In this document: piece after piece, positions 51,299 to 60,312 of the stretch | How the letters are laid out: each line of letters opens with the position of its first letter | How positions within the stretch are numbered: the first letter of the stretch is position 1 | From: Halomonas sp. | GTDB taxonomy: Bacteria; Pseudomonadota; Gammaproteobacteria; Pseudomonadales; Halomonadaceae | Length of the DNA: 64,000 nucleotides | Direction: 5' to 3' | Assembly: GCF_029263665.1 (NCBI RefSeq) | Contig: NZ_JAJUFQ010000017.1 | Location: 1-64,000 of the forward strand | The notes under the pieces: model-generated | Database searches by the model: none | What the model was told of the DNA's origin: nothing | Seen by the model: the letters and a program-made list of their open reading frames with translations, nothing else | Translations under genes and position numbers: made by a program

Positions 51299-52234
51299 TC
51301 AGGTAAAAGTGATGGTGAACTCGTCATCACCAGCATCGGGCAAGTAGCGTGTACCCAACTGGTAATGCAGGATGCCGTCTGAATCAGCCCGCGACAGGGT
51401 ACTCAGTTGGACCTTTGGACCGGTAATGGTGACGATATTGCCGGCCTGGGTGCCATGACCAATGGACACCGGTGCCAGGGTGATGCCGTTATGGCTTTCC
51501 AATGCTTCGAAATAGTTCTTGGTGGTGATGCTGGGGGCTTCGATCTCGACTTGACCTGTTGAGGCCCGGTCGGTGATCAGGACCTTTTCACAGCCCACCA
51601 GGTTGCGATGCACCACCTCATTGCCCATGTTCAGAGACAGCGATTGCAGGCATCCAGAATGACCGTGCACATTGCGTACCGGGGTATTCTGCTTGTTCAC
51701 CACCAGCTCATCCACGATATCGGTGAGCGTCTGACTCAGTGCCTGGCTCAGGGCTTCTGGACGCTGGTAGAGGCCTGTCAGCGTGAAGGCCATAGTGGGT
51801 ACTTGCTTGGCCGTCAGATTGAACTCGACGTTGCCGCGTACCCCTGGCACCTTCTGGACCTGGCCATCTTCGGCGAACCAGACACAGAAACTCTCCGGAT
51901 TCGCGGTGGCCGGGGCATAGGTCACCTGGGTGTCCGCTTCGATGGTTTCCGACAGGCCGCAAGCCCTCAGCAACAGCCCGAAATTCGGCGGGGTACCTGC
52001 TGTTCCCGAACCGGCCAGCGGAATCGTGGAGGTGATGGTAGTGAATGGCGCCACATTGATTTCGGCGTTGGCACCGAAGTGCTCACGCAGACGGGTACGC
52101 TCTGTCCTATCCCCTTCGTAGGGACTGCTGTCCAATTCCGACACCAGCATCATGGTGGCCGTGGCGATGTCAGCCCCTGCCCCATACTCTGCTTCAGGCG
52201 CGACCAGCAGAATCTTCGTTCTTGTGTTCAGCAT
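51299..52234 (-). CDS. Major tail tube protein
   Basis: The 311-residue protein has the layout of siphoviral tail tube proteins: a start with LLVAPEAEYGAGADIATATMM, a beta-sandwich core with VEFNLTAKQVPTMAFTLTGLYQRP, and an extra C-terminal domain typical of host-surface-facing tube decorations. It lies directly before the tail chaperones. Confidence 0.85.
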   Translation of the reverse strand: MLNTRTKILLVAPEAEYGAGADIATATMMLVSELDSSPYEGDRTERTRLREHFGANAEINVAPFTTITSTIPLAGSGTAGTPPNFGLLLRACGLSETIEADTQVTYAPATANPESFCVWFAEDGQVQKVPGVRGNVEFNLTAKQVPTMAFTLTGLYQRPEALSQALSQTLTDIVDELVVNKQNTPVRNVHGHSGCLQSLSLNMGNEVVHRNLVGCEKVLITDRASTGQVEIEAPSITTKNYFEALESHNGITLAPVSIGHGTQAGNIVTITGPKVQLSTLSRADSDGILHYQLGTRYLPDAGDDEFTITFT

Positions 52235-52370
52235 TGCGTTTCTCGCTCTTTGTGGGAGTCAGGTCCGCTGGGCGGGTGGGTTTGGGATTGGCCTGTTTGT
52301 GGCCACTGCGCTCGACAAGCACGCGCTTGCCTCCGCGCAGCTCGTAACGGCCGCCGGATTGGGTTGGCAT
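52194..52370 (-). CDS. Small phage protein before the tail tube gene
   Basis: A 58-codon frame starts MPTQSGGRYELRGGKRVLVE and is basic and hydrophilic. AGGAG lies eight bases before the ATG, a good site. It overlaps the tail tube start by 41 bp. Similar small basic proteins of unknown role lie at this place in many siphoviruses. Confidence 0.65.
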   Translation of the reverse strand: MPTQSGGRYELRGGKRVLVERSGHKQANPKPTRPADLTPTKSEKRNAEHKNEDSAGRA

Positions 52371-52437
52371 TGAGGTAACTCCTTGGGTTCACACTTGATC
52401 CACCTGGGCAGGTGGAAGATACAGCGGGGGAAATTAC

Positions 52438-53163
52438 TCAGCTGAATATGAGTCGCTGGTAGCGATATTGCTCGCGCCAGTACACCAGACGCCCGGATGT
52501 CATGACACGCTGACCTCCAGCGTATTCAAGAGGCGAAACGCCATCGCTGGACTCTAATCCAAGAAGCGCATCAGTTATGGCTCGTCGCTGTCGCTCAATT
52601 GCGGTCTGATCTGCCACCACCACGATGGCGATCTCTTCGTGGACGGTTTGGCGAACACGACAAGTGGCAAGTGCATTGGGCTCAGCTTCGGACTTCACAA
52701 TGTGAACAAAGGCAACAGGAAGCTCCGATCCGGAAGCCGCGATACACGTTGCCTGGAGTTCAAAGTGGGCCCGGTACTGACGAGGATCGAATTCATAATC
52801 GGTGGCCGCATCGGTAATTTCCCAACTTTCCATGCCCTCGTGTACTTCCACTCGCGCTACCAGGCTGTCTGACATGGTGCGCAATGGGTCGAATACTGGG
52901 CTGCGCAGGCTGAGCACATAGGTATCGACCCGCCCCAGTCGAAAGCCATCGATGTCGATGTCATCTTGCCCTGCAAGGTGGTAAACACCCGTGATTTCCG
53001 GGGCATCATTGGGTAGGTGAACAGGCCACAAATGCCCATTCACCACTGGGTCTACGAGTGAAACCAGGCTTGGCACGGTGTCAGACTGACGGACATCTGC
53101 TTCAGCACTTCTCCTTGCGGACATGCCGATAGTGGCGAGACGACTCAGCACCTGGTCGATCAT
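52438..53163 (-). CDS. Tail terminator-like protein
   Basis: The 241-residue protein lies between the HK97 gp10-like gene and the tail tube, where the tail terminator (lambda U / HK97 gp37-like) is expected. The central part has strands and helices like the terminator fold (FVHIVKSEAEPN, HEEIAIVVVADQTAIERQRRAITDALLG). It is longer than single-domain terminators (about 130), so it may have an added N-terminal domain. Family call is by position more than by motif. Confidence 0.6.
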   Translation of the reverse strand: MIDQVLSRLATIGMSARRSAEADVRQSDTVPSLVSLVDPVVNGHLWPVHLPNDAPEITGVYHLAGQDDIDIDGFRLGRVDTYVLSLRSPVFDPLRTMSDSLVARVEVHEGMESWEITDAATDYEFDPRQYRAHFELQATCIAASGSELPVAFVHIVKSEAEPNALATCRVRQTVHEEIAIVVVADQTAIERQRRAITDALLGLESSDGVSPLEYAGGQRVMTSGRLVYWREQYRYQRLIFS

Positions 53164-53603
53164 GTTCGTAACCCCTTGCGATCCAAGTAATCACGCAGAC
53201 CGTGATAGAAGCGTCCCGCCATACCACTCTGCGTTTGCTCCAGCGCAGGTGTCATAAACGGGTTGGCTTCCATGTGCTCGGTACCGAGCTCCTGCCACAT
53301 TCCCTTGCGACCTTGCCAGCGGCCATTGACCTTACGATTGGGTCCCACCAATAAGGCAACATTCTGGGCGGGAATGCCGAGCCGAGACTTGGCTGACTTG
53401 CTGAGTGAGCGGTGGCCAATAGCTCGTGCCATCGCCCCGGTGTCCTGAGGCGCTAGTCTCTTGGCCAGCCTTTTAGTAGGAGCAATGGCTCGTACCAAAC
53501 CCGCTCGCACAGCGCCATGCTGCAAGCTGGCTTCGAGTGCTCTCAAATCATGAAGCGCCTCATCGAAACCTTCACTGCGTAAATGCCACTCATACCCACT
53601 CAT
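53160..53603 (-). CDS. HK97 gp10-like head-tail joining protein
   Basis: The 147-residue protein matches the HK97 gp10 family: helical start (FDEALHDLRALEASLQHGAVRAGL), then RLAPQDTGAMARAIG, LVGPNRK and WQELGTEHMEANPFMTPAL. It takes part in head-to-tail joining. It overlaps its neighbours by a few bases on both sides. Confidence 0.88.
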   Translation of the reverse strand: MSGYEWHLRSEGFDEALHDLRALEASLQHGAVRAGLVRAIAPTKRLAKRLAPQDTGAMARAIGHRSLSKSAKSRLGIPAQNVALLVGPNRKVNGRWQGRKGMWQELGTEHMEANPFMTPALEQTQSGMAGRFYHGLRDYLDRKGLRT

Positions 53604-53925
53604 GACACATCACCTCCAGCTCACGCTGACGACCGTCGACATCGATAGGTCGGCCATCTATGCGATAGACCCGATCCCCAAGCCGGAAACGCAACGTCTT
53701 GCCAGTGGCCTCGGCAACATCAGATCGCCAACGCAGACGGATCCTCGCCGTGGTGCTGCTTTGTGCTTCCTGGGCGGACAACAGCAATCGGCCTTGCAGC
53801 GGGGCGACGTTGGCCCACACCGTGGCACCGGCCACCCATTCGGTGGGCTCGGCACCCGAATCGGTTCGTGGACCTTTCTGATAGTGCTCCAGGGTCACAC
53901 GGTGTCGAAGTCGTCCTGCTTGCAT
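53590..53925 (-). CDS. Head closure / head-tail adaptor protein
   Basis: The 111-residue protein has the typical start MQAGRLRHRVTLEHYQKG and VWANVAPLQGRLLLSAQE, followed by RLRWRSDVAEATGKTLRFRLGDRVYRI in pieces, matching the SPP1 gp16 / HK97 head closure family. It seals the portal after packaging. Confidence 0.9.
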   Translation of the reverse strand: MQAGRLRHRVTLEHYQKGPRTDSGAEPTEWVAGATVWANVAPLQGRLLLSAQEAQSSTTARIRLRWRSDVAEATGKTLRFRLGDRVYRIDGRPIDVDGRQRELEVMCHEWV

Positions 53926-53928
53926 CGG

Positions 53929-54489
53929 TCACCCCACGGCATGGATCGTATGCGGCGCCAGCAGCATCTCGACGCCCAGAGGAAGGTCTGTGGCGATCGT
54001 ACCGGTTACCACTGCTTCGCGGTGTTCATAGAAATGACCAATCAGCAACAACAGTGCGGCACGCACATCGGGAGGTGTGGTACTTGGGCCCACGGTTGCT
54101 GTGATCGTCACGCTCTCAGGCTCAGCAATGGTGGCTGGCCACTGGCTGCCCCATGAGGGAGCGAGTGTCGGATAGATCGGACGGCTATCGAGACGCAGCG
54201 CACTGGCTTCCAGGGACTGGCCAATACCAGCAAGATCGATGAAATCAACAGCATCAACGCCAGTCACTGGTGTCCAAGGCAACTGGATGGGACTATCCCC
54301 TGCTGGAAACTCATCCAGCACCAGGGTTTCGGAGCGCTGCCGCAGTGCCATACAGGTACGGGCTTCCGCATGGTGATAGGCTGCCTCGATCAAAGCCTCG
54401 AGCAAGCTGTCTTCCGAGGTGTCGTCACCGACTGCAGCCAGATCAGCGATGAGGCGTAAGTGCAGCTTGGCGTCGGCAAGCGTGATCAT
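53929..54489 (-). CDS. Head-tail connector protein (HK97 gp6-like)
   Basis: The 186-residue protein starts MITLADAKLHLRLIAD and has the alpha-helical core LLEALIEAAYHHAEARTCMALRQR and LLLIGHFYEHREAV of the gp6-like connector family that forms a ring under the portal. An ATG three codons earlier (54498) is equally possible; neither has a strong ribosome site. Confidence 0.88.
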   Translation of the reverse strand: MITLADAKLHLRLIADLAAVGDDTSEDSLLEALIEAAYHHAEARTCMALRQRSETLVLDEFPAGDSPIQLPWTPVTGVDAVDFIDLAGIGQSLEASALRLDSRPIYPTLAPSWGSQWPATIAEPESVTITATVGPSTTPPDVRAALLLLIGHFYEHREAVVTGTIATDLPLGVEMLLAPHTIHAVG

Positions 54490-54564
54490 TGGGTGCATCC
54501 CGTTATGGCTTTCGGCGCAGCCACTCGCACTCGCAAGTGGCTGCCTGATTTATCAATGGATCGT

Positions 54565-54786
54565 TCAGGTCTTGTCCGCACCTTCCGTGCCTGTGGGCTT
54601 GGTGGCCCCCCCAGCCTTCTTCGGCGCAGAAGTTTCCTGCTTGACCGTCGCAGTGGGCACAGCGATCTTGCGGTCCTCGAGTTGCTTGGCACGCGCTGGT
54701 TCAAATCCTGCTCGGTCCCCTTGGGCATAACGTCCCCAGGGTCTGCGGAAGGTCATGGAAATCAAGTTGGTTTTTGGTTCGGCCAT
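54565..54786 (-). CDS. Small phage protein after the capsid gene
   Basis: The 73-residue protein has a conserved-looking first half (SMTFRRPWGRYAQGDRAGFEPARAKQLEDRKIAVP, in parts), of a type seen after the capsid gene in HK97-like phages, and a Lys/Thr/Ala-rich tail. Its role is unknown. The ATG at 54786 has AAGGAG upstream. Confidence 0.7.
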   Translation of the reverse strand: MAEPKTNLISMTFRRPWGRYAQGDRAGFEPARAKQLEDRKIAVPTATVKQETSAPKKAGGATKPTGTEGADKT

Positions 54787-54820
54787 GGTCTGGCTCCTTA
54801 TCAGCAATCAGAAAGAGACA

Positions 54821-54839
54821 GGGCCGCATCATGCGGCCC
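54821..54839 (-). terminator. Hairpin after the capsid gene
   Basis: An 8-bp palindromic stem (GGGCCGCA / TGCGGCCC) with a short TC loop lies 15 bp past the capsid stop. The minus-strand run after it is only weakly T-rich (TGTCTCTTTC). Confidence 0.45.
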
Positions 54840-54853
54840 CACAAGCGAGGCGC

Positions 54854-56149
54854 TTACCAGGGGATTTGAGTCCCCATCACCAAACCTTCTGGATGGCGGA
54901 AAGCAATGTCATGTTCCTTCACCACTCGGATCAGAGACTGATTGCGAGCGAAGGCGCTAACCAGGTTGTCCGCAGCATCCTTGTAGGTGGCTTCCCGGCT
55001 GAAGTCGATGGTCATGGTGTCACTTTCGCCGATCACCACATCGTTCCAGTCCGCGAAGTAGATCTCCGACTCGTTGTTGGCCGCTGCGCCGGAGGTATCG
55101 AGGTTGGTAGGAATGGTGGTGGTGTGTTTGATCGGCCAGCCCTTGAGCTCACCATTAGCCATTTCTGGATAGACCTTGTTGCCATTGCCATCACGCAGGC
55201 CAAACAGCTTCATGTAAGTACGCGGCGAGAGTCCCCAGCCAGGATTGAGCAACAGACTGTCGCTCTCCATCAGCTTGAGGATCAGGCTATCCAGATAGGC
55301 ATCGATGCCTGCCAGGTCGGCAGTGCCCGACCAGGGCACCACTCGGCCTTCTGTCACACAGGTAGGGCCAAACCCGGTCGGGGTATCATTGGCGCCTGTG
55401 TCACGCAGGAAAGCCTTGTCCTCGCGTACGGCCATGGAGGCCAGCATATCGTTGAGGAACAGCTGTTCCACCTGGAAGCCTGCACGTCCGATCAACTGGT
55501 TGGAGATGGGCACCAAGGTGATCATGGTCTTGGCGTTTAGCGCGACATCATCCGTACTGCCTTCGGAGGCCAACACATCCGAACCTTCTCCGACATAGCT
55601 GGAGGTCGCTCCTGATGCCATGCGCGGTAGACTGAGATTGCCGTTGGGCAGCGGCATGGTGCGAGCCCCCAGACTGCGCACGACGGTCCTTGGCCGCAAC
55701 AACTCGATCACTTCATCGTGCAGGTTCTGGGGTACCAGGGAGCCGCCCGAGTTGGCACTGGTCTCCACGGCCATGGCCACCTCAGCATCCCCGATCTCGG
55801 TATTGGCAAACTTGATGGCGTCATCTAGGTTGCCCTTGCCAGCGGCCACGGACATGGCCATACGGGCCACTTTGGCACCAGTGTACTGCTTGAGTTCAGG
55901 CTTGGTGACCACGGCAGGAGCACGTTGGCCGAAGGTTGATACTGGCTGGGAAGCCGCGGCGTTCATGCGTTCAGTGCGCTCGGCCCGCTCCAGCTTGGTG
56001 GTCAGTTCATCGAACTGGCTAGCCAGCTGCTCGAATTGAGTCAGTTGTTCGGCCGTCAGCTCACCATTTTCCGCTTCCAATTTCGCCAACGCTTGCACCT
56101 GGGCGTTCACCTCGGCGCGTTCGCGGCGGAGAGTTTCAATGTCGTACAT
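54854..56149 (-). CDS. Major capsid protein, HK97 type
   Basis: The 431-residue protein has a coiled-coil delta domain (about residues 1-90, RRERAEVNAQVQALAKLEAENG) that acts as scaffold and is removed by the phage protease, and an HK97-fold shell domain with VPQNLHDEVIELLRP, MPLPNGNLSLPRM, DKAFLRDTGANDTPTGF and the end LRVVKEHDIAFRHPEGLV-like. GAGGA lies nine bases before the ATG. Confidence 0.93.
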   Translation of the reverse strand: MYDIETLRRERAEVNAQVQALAKLEAENGELTAEQLTQFEQLASQFDELTTKLERAERTERMNAAASQPVSTFGQRAPAVVTKPELKQYTGAKVARMAMSVAAGKGNLDDAIKFANTEIGDAEVAMAVETSANSGGSLVPQNLHDEVIELLRPRTVVRSLGARTMPLPNGNLSLPRMASGATSSYVGEGSDVLASEGSTDDVALNAKTMITLVPISNQLIGRAGFQVEQLFLNDMLASMAVREDKAFLRDTGANDTPTGFGPTCVTEGRVVPWSGTADLAGIDAYLDSLILKLMESDSLLLNPGWGLSPRTYMKLFGLRDGNGNKVYPEMANGELKGWPIKHTTTIPTNLDTSGAAANNESEIYFADWNDVVIGESDTMTIDFSREATYKDAADNLVSAFARNQSLIRVVKEHDIAFRHPEGLVMGTQIPW

Positions 56150-56173
56150 GTGGCATCCTCATCGGTTAGGCAC

Positions 56174-56198
56174 AAAAAAGGCGGCCATTGGCCGCCTT
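56174..56198 (-). terminator. Hairpin between protease and capsid genes
   Basis: On the minus strand a 9-bp perfect stem (AAGGCGGCC / GGCCGCCTT) with loop AAT is followed by a run of T. Its place inside the morphogenesis operon would lower capsid expression unless antiterminated. Confidence 0.75.
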
Positions 56199-56220
56199 GG
56201 GGTGTCGCTCCGCCGCCAGG

Positions 56221-57159
56221 CTAGAGCCGACAATGGGTGTCGAGCGCCTGGGCCTGAGCCCGGATGCTGCGACTTGATCGAGATTGCTGGGTCGTGGTGC
56301 CGGCATAAGCCTGTGCAATGCTGTCCAGGGCTTCCTGGGCCGGTACTACCTCGTCGACAAGCCCGGCTGCCAATGCATCCTGCGCGGTATAGAGCCGTGC
56401 CTGGGTCGCCACGACATCGTCGACGGCCATCCCTCGGTAGTCTGCGACGGATTCCGTGAAGGTGGCGTAGGCATGATCGAGACGTCGCTCGATCTCGGCC
56501 ACGGCTTGATCCGTGATGGGCTGGTGGGGTGTCAGGTCGTTCTTGTGATCACCGCGGAAGAAGGTGTTGAAGGTGACCCCCATCGTCTCTTCCATGCGGC
56601 TCACCTCATAGGTCTCGATGATCACGCCAATGGAGCCGACTCCTGCCGTGGGACTGGCGATGATCTTCGAGCAGGCCGCCGCCAGGAAATATCCTGCCGA
56701 GTAAGCGGCAAAGTTGACCAGGGCGGTGATCGGCTTTTCTCCGGTACTGGCCCGGATGAAATCAGCCAGTTCCTTGCACCCCATGGCATGGCCACCCCCG
56801 GTGTGGAAGTCGAGCACAATCTCCTCGACCAACTCGTGGCGGAGAGCCGCCTGGATCTGGCTACGCAAACGCTCGTAAGACACCAACTCCTGGCAGGCGG
56901 CATTGATCTGCCCACGGCGAGCGACCAGCACCCCATGCACCGGAATAATGGCCACGCGACCTACCACGCGAAGCTCCTGCATCTCACGCTCTTCCGGCTC
57001 ATGCGCCATTCCGAGCCCTTGTGGCAAGTCGGTGGCCTGACCCAGCAAACGGGGTTCCAGCACCGATCGCACGGCCTGCACCAAATCTGGCGTGGCATAG
57101 AGCGGCGTGTTGAACACCATGGACGCCAAGTGCGGATAATTGATCATCATGTGAGACAT
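56221..57159 (-). CDS. Prohead protease, S49 (SppA/ClpP-like) family
   Basis: The 312-residue protein is an S49 peptidase: VAIIPVHGVLVARRG, the loop LDFHTGGGHAMGCKELADFI, the nucleophile region NFAAYSAGYFLAAA and PTAGVGSIGVIIETYEVSR. In HK97-like phages with S49 enzymes it matures the capsid by removing the delta domain. The ATG at 57159 (MSHMMINYPHL) has GAGAGGA upstream; a longer start at 57321 would lie within the portal gene. Confidence 0.92.
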   Translation of the reverse strand: MSHMMINYPHLASMVFNTPLYATPDLVQAVRSVLEPRLLGQATDLPQGLGMAHEPEEREMQELRVVGRVAIIPVHGVLVARRGQINAACQELVSYERLRSQIQAALRHELVEEIVLDFHTGGGHAMGCKELADFIRASTGEKPITALVNFAAYSAGYFLAAACSKIIASPTAGVGSIGVIIETYEVSRMEETMGVTFNTFFRGDHKNDLTPHQPITDQAVAEIERRLDHAYATFTESVADYRGMAVDDVVATQARLYTAQDALAAGLVDEVVPAQEALDSIAQAYAGTTTQQSRSSRSIRAQAQALDTHCRL

Positions 57160-58415
57160 AGGATCCTCTCGATCTCCTGGAGCTGCTCGGGGCTGGCATT
57201 CAGGCTGTCGCCAATTTTCTGGGAATCGGCCATGTTCAAGGGTGTGAGATAGCGATCGCCTCCGGGAATGGGAGGCATGTTTTCCAGGCGACGAATATCG
57301 TTGACCGACAGCCATCCCCACTGGCGGCCAAGGGCATAAGCTTCATACCGGCTCTTTTGATCACCACGCAGCAACCCCTGGACGTTGAACTCGATGTAGA
57401 GGTCCTTGCGCTCGTCAGGCAGCAGAAGATCGCGCATCATCGCGGCCTCTTTACGCTTGATCCATGGCAGCAAGGTGTAGATGACGAATTGCAGGCCCTG
57501 GTGCTCGATATTGCTGAAGGTGGCCTTGTCCAACTGCTGCACCATGTGGGGTGGCACCTTGAACAGGCGGCAGACCTCGATGACCCCAAAGTTGCGGGAC
57601 TGCAGCAACTGCGCCTTCTCGTTGTCCATGGCCAGCTGCTTGTAGCTCATACCTTCCTGCAACAGGGCCACCGAGAACATGTTGCGCAAACCGGCGTGGC
57701 GTTCGGCAAACTTCTGCAACAGCCGATCGACCTTGGCCTGGTCCGAGATCGGCGTCGCCTCTCTGGGCCGCTCGATCACCCCGGACATGGTGGCGCCACG
57801 CTGAAACACCGCCGCGGCATGTTGTTCTGTTGCCAGTGCCAGCCCGATGGCATCGGCATTGGTGGCGATCGGAGAGAGGCCCACGAACCCATCCACGGAG
57901 AAGGCCTTGACGTGGTGAACCAGGCGCATGGGCAAGATATCGTTGCCTTCCAGCAGCTGGTAATACGGCAAGCCATCCGGCCCCTTGAGCACCCGCATTT
58001 TCTGGGGATGGACCGGGATCAGCTCCCGAGGATAGCCCGCGCCATCGCGTTCGATCAGGGAGAAGTCATTGCCTTCCAGACACAGTGCGCCAATGCCTTG
58101 CTCGTAGTACTCGAACGACGTGTCCTTGCGATTCGGCTGGCTATGCACCAGGTCATAGATCGGGTGATCGACGGCCCGTGTACGCCCACCTTGGTCATCC
58201 CGGCGATACAACTCACAAGGCAACTGTGCGACCGATTCCGCCAGCAAGGTCACACAGGCCCGCAGGGCGGACACCGCCAGGGCCGTTTCCGTATTGACCA
58301 ACGTGCCCGCCTTGCTCTGCCGACCGACAACAGAGCTCACCCAGCCGGTCCAGTCCGCCCCTTTCCTAGCGTGACCACTTGCGGAAGAACTGGTGAAGAG
58401 ACCAGACCAGAACAT
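57147..58415 (-). CDS. Portal protein, HK97 family
   Basis: The 422-residue protein shows the HK97 portal pattern: VNTETALAVSALRACVTLLAESVAQLPCELYRR in parts, EGNDFSLIERDGAGYPRELIPVHP, LSPIATNADAIGLALATEQHAAAVFQRGA and LPWIKRKEAAMMRDLL. It forms the DNA entry ring. The ATG overlaps the stop of the small membrane protein gene by one base. Confidence 0.95.
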   Translation of the reverse strand: MFWSGLFTSSSASGHARKGADWTGWVSSVVGRQSKAGTLVNTETALAVSALRACVTLLAESVAQLPCELYRRDDQGGRTRAVDHPIYDLVHSQPNRKDTSFEYYEQGIGALCLEGNDFSLIERDGAGYPRELIPVHPQKMRVLKGPDGLPYYQLLEGNDILPMRLVHHVKAFSVDGFVGLSPIATNADAIGLALATEQHAAAVFQRGATMSGVIERPREATPISDQAKVDRLLQKFAERHAGLRNMFSVALLQEGMSYKQLAMDNEKAQLLQSRNFGVIEVCRLFKVPPHMVQQLDKATFSNIEHQGLQFVIYTLLPWIKRKEAAMMRDLLLPDERKDLYIEFNVQGLLRGDQKSRYEAYALGRQWGWLSVNDIRRLENMPPIPGGDRYLTPLNMADSQKIGDSLNASPEQLQEIERILCLT

Positions 58416-58597
58416 CAGCTCTCCTCCTGGTCAGGTGTTGTTTGACGCGCGGCGGCCCGGGAGACTAGTCCTGACCACGCCAGGCACAGTACGCCACCGG
58501 TGATGTAGCCCGCGGCTGGCAGCATCAGCCAGGCTCCATAGGCCATCAGGCCAGCACCAAGGATGCCGACCAGGAGGGTAAGAACGTTGATCAGCAT
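58415..58597 (-). CDS. Small two-segment membrane protein between terminase and portal
   Basis: The 60-residue protein has two hydrophobic segments (INVLTLLVGILGAGLMAYGAWLM and GYITGGVLCLAWSGLV in parts) and a polar tail. The ATG overlaps the end of the terminase gene by seven bases. Genes of this size and place occur in several HK97-like phages; the role is not known. Confidence 0.7.
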   Translation of the reverse strand: MLINVLTLLVGILGAGLMAYGAWLMLPAAGYITGGVLCLAWSGLVSRAAARQTTPDQEES

Positions 58598-60306
58598 GTC
58601 ACATCCGTCGTGTCGTAAATGGATTCTTCCGGCGCCTGATCTTCCATGAGGACCGCACGCCCCAGTGCCATCAGGATGGCGATGATGCCGTCGATCTTCT
58701 GCTCGGGCTTTTCCTTGCGTGGATAGATGTTGTCCTTGGCATCCGCCTTGGCCATCACATTGGACGCCATCCAAGTCAGCACCGGATCCGCGGCATGCCG
58801 CCAGCGTCCGGCGGTGATGGCTGCTTCCATCTCCCGCATCGCCGGGCTCATGTTCTGCACCGTATTGCGGTACTCGATGACCGATGCGCCATCGCTCATT
58901 AGCTGGTGCGCCAGTTGCGTCGCTCGCCAGGGGTCATAGGCCACCTCCTGGATATCAAAGCAGCTGGCCAGGTCCTTGATGTCCTCGCGGATGACGTCAA
59001 AGTCCAACTCCTCGCCATCGGTAGTGATCAGGTCGCCGCTGTTGATCCAAGTCTCATAGGCCGCCCGGTTATGGCTGGCCCGTTCCACCGCCCCTTCGGG
59101 CAGATAGCTGCGCACGAAACAGGTCCAGCGGGTCTTGAGGCGTCCCTTCTTGTCCTCCACCTCATCGCGAAACAGCAATGCAATCGCCGCGATATCGGTC
59201 TTGCTAGCCAGGTCAACACCTAGCCAGCATGGCTGGCCAACAAACTGATCCAGTGTCAGATGAGGATCACCGGCCGCATGCCAGGATGCCATGTTCAGCC
59301 AAGCGGTACGGGCACTGACCCAGACGTTGAGGTGCTTGGTGAGAAAGGCGTTCTGGCGACTCGGATAGCGCACCGCATCGCGTTGTGCCTTGAGCAGAAA
59401 CTCCTCAGAAACTGAGATGCCAAAGTTCGGGTTGGCCTTGTGCAGGACGTCTGGGTCCTGCCAGTCGTCGCCGGCATCAATGGTGTAGATGATGGCGAAG
59501 AGTTCCTCATTGGGGAGCGCCCCTTCCAGCATCTGCTGCGCCTGGCGGCGTTTGTCATAGCACGGGCCTGCCAGGTTGAAGCCGGCAGTAGTGATGATGA
59601 ACATCAGTGGCTGGTCACGCGCCCCCATACCCGTAAGCATGGTGTCGTAGAGATTGGGCGTCGGGTGCTCGTGAAACTCATCCACCACGGTGCAGCTGGG
59701 TGACGATCCATCACCGGGATCTCCGATCAACGGTTCCAGACGGCTGCCGTCCTCGGGGATCGAGATGTTCTTGGCCATGATTTCGATGCCCGCTGCACTG
59801 ACCAGGGCAGGTGACTTGGTCAGCATTAGCCGGGCCGGGCGGAAGACCTCCCAGGCCTGCTTCTCGGTGGTGGCACCGCAATACACTTCGGCCCCGTATT
59901 CCCCGTCTGCCGCCAGCATGTAGTTGGCGACACCGGCGGCGAGCACGCTCTTGCCGTTCTTCCTGGGGACCTCGATATAGGCTTCGGTAAAGCGACGCAG
60001 TCCAGTCTTCTTGACGAGCCACCCGAACAGCGCACAGAAGATAAAGCACTGCCAGGGCTCAAGCTCAATCAGTCGGCGTTCGCGTGCCCACTTGCCCTTG
60101 GTGTGGGGCAACAACTGAATGAAGACGCAGACATGCTCAGCCGCATCACGGTCGAACCGGTACCGAAACGACCGGGACTTCGACGCCTTGATGTCGTCCA
60201 GGTGGCGCTGGCATGCCTGCCGGACCTCCTGGCACGCCGGAATCCGGCCGGCTACCACGTCGCGGGCGTACTTGTTCGCGGCGTTGACGTTGGGGTAGCT
60301 GGCCAT
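58591..60306 (-). CDS. Terminase large subunit
   Basis: TerL packs DNA into the prohead using ATP and cuts it. The 571-residue protein has the ATPase motif VPRKNGKS (residues 113-120), Walker B CTVVDEFHEHP (about 205-215), motif III FIITTAGFN, and the nuclease domain with GVDLASKTDIAAIALLF. It is of the HK97/P27-partner type. It starts six bases after the terminase small subunit stop. Confidence 0.95.
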   Translation of the reverse strand: MASYPNVNAANKYARDVVAGRIPACQEVRQACQRHLDDIKASKSRSFRYRFDRDAAEHVCVFIQLLPHTKGKWARERRLIELEPWQCFIFCALFGWLVKKTGLRRFTEAYIEVPRKNGKSVLAAGVANYMLAADGEYGAEVYCGATTEKQAWEVFRPARLMLTKSPALVSAAGIEIMAKNISIPEDGSRLEPLIGDPGDGSSPSCTVVDEFHEHPTPNLYDTMLTGMGARDQPLMFIITTAGFNLAGPCYDKRRQAQQMLEGALPNEELFAIIYTIDAGDDWQDPDVLHKANPNFGISVSEEFLLKAQRDAVRYPSRQNAFLTKHLNVWVSARTAWLNMASWHAAGDPHLTLDQFVGQPCWLGVDLASKTDIAAIALLFRDEVEDKKGRLKTRWTCFVRSYLPEGAVERASHNRAAYETWINSGDLITTDGEELDFDVIREDIKDLASCFDIQEVAYDPWRATQLAHQLMSDGASVIEYRNTVQNMSPAMREMEAAITAGRWRHAADPVLTWMASNVMAKADAKDNIYPRKEKPEQKIDGIIAILMALGRAVLMEDQAPEESIYDTTDVTC

Positions 60307-60312
60307 GGTCTC

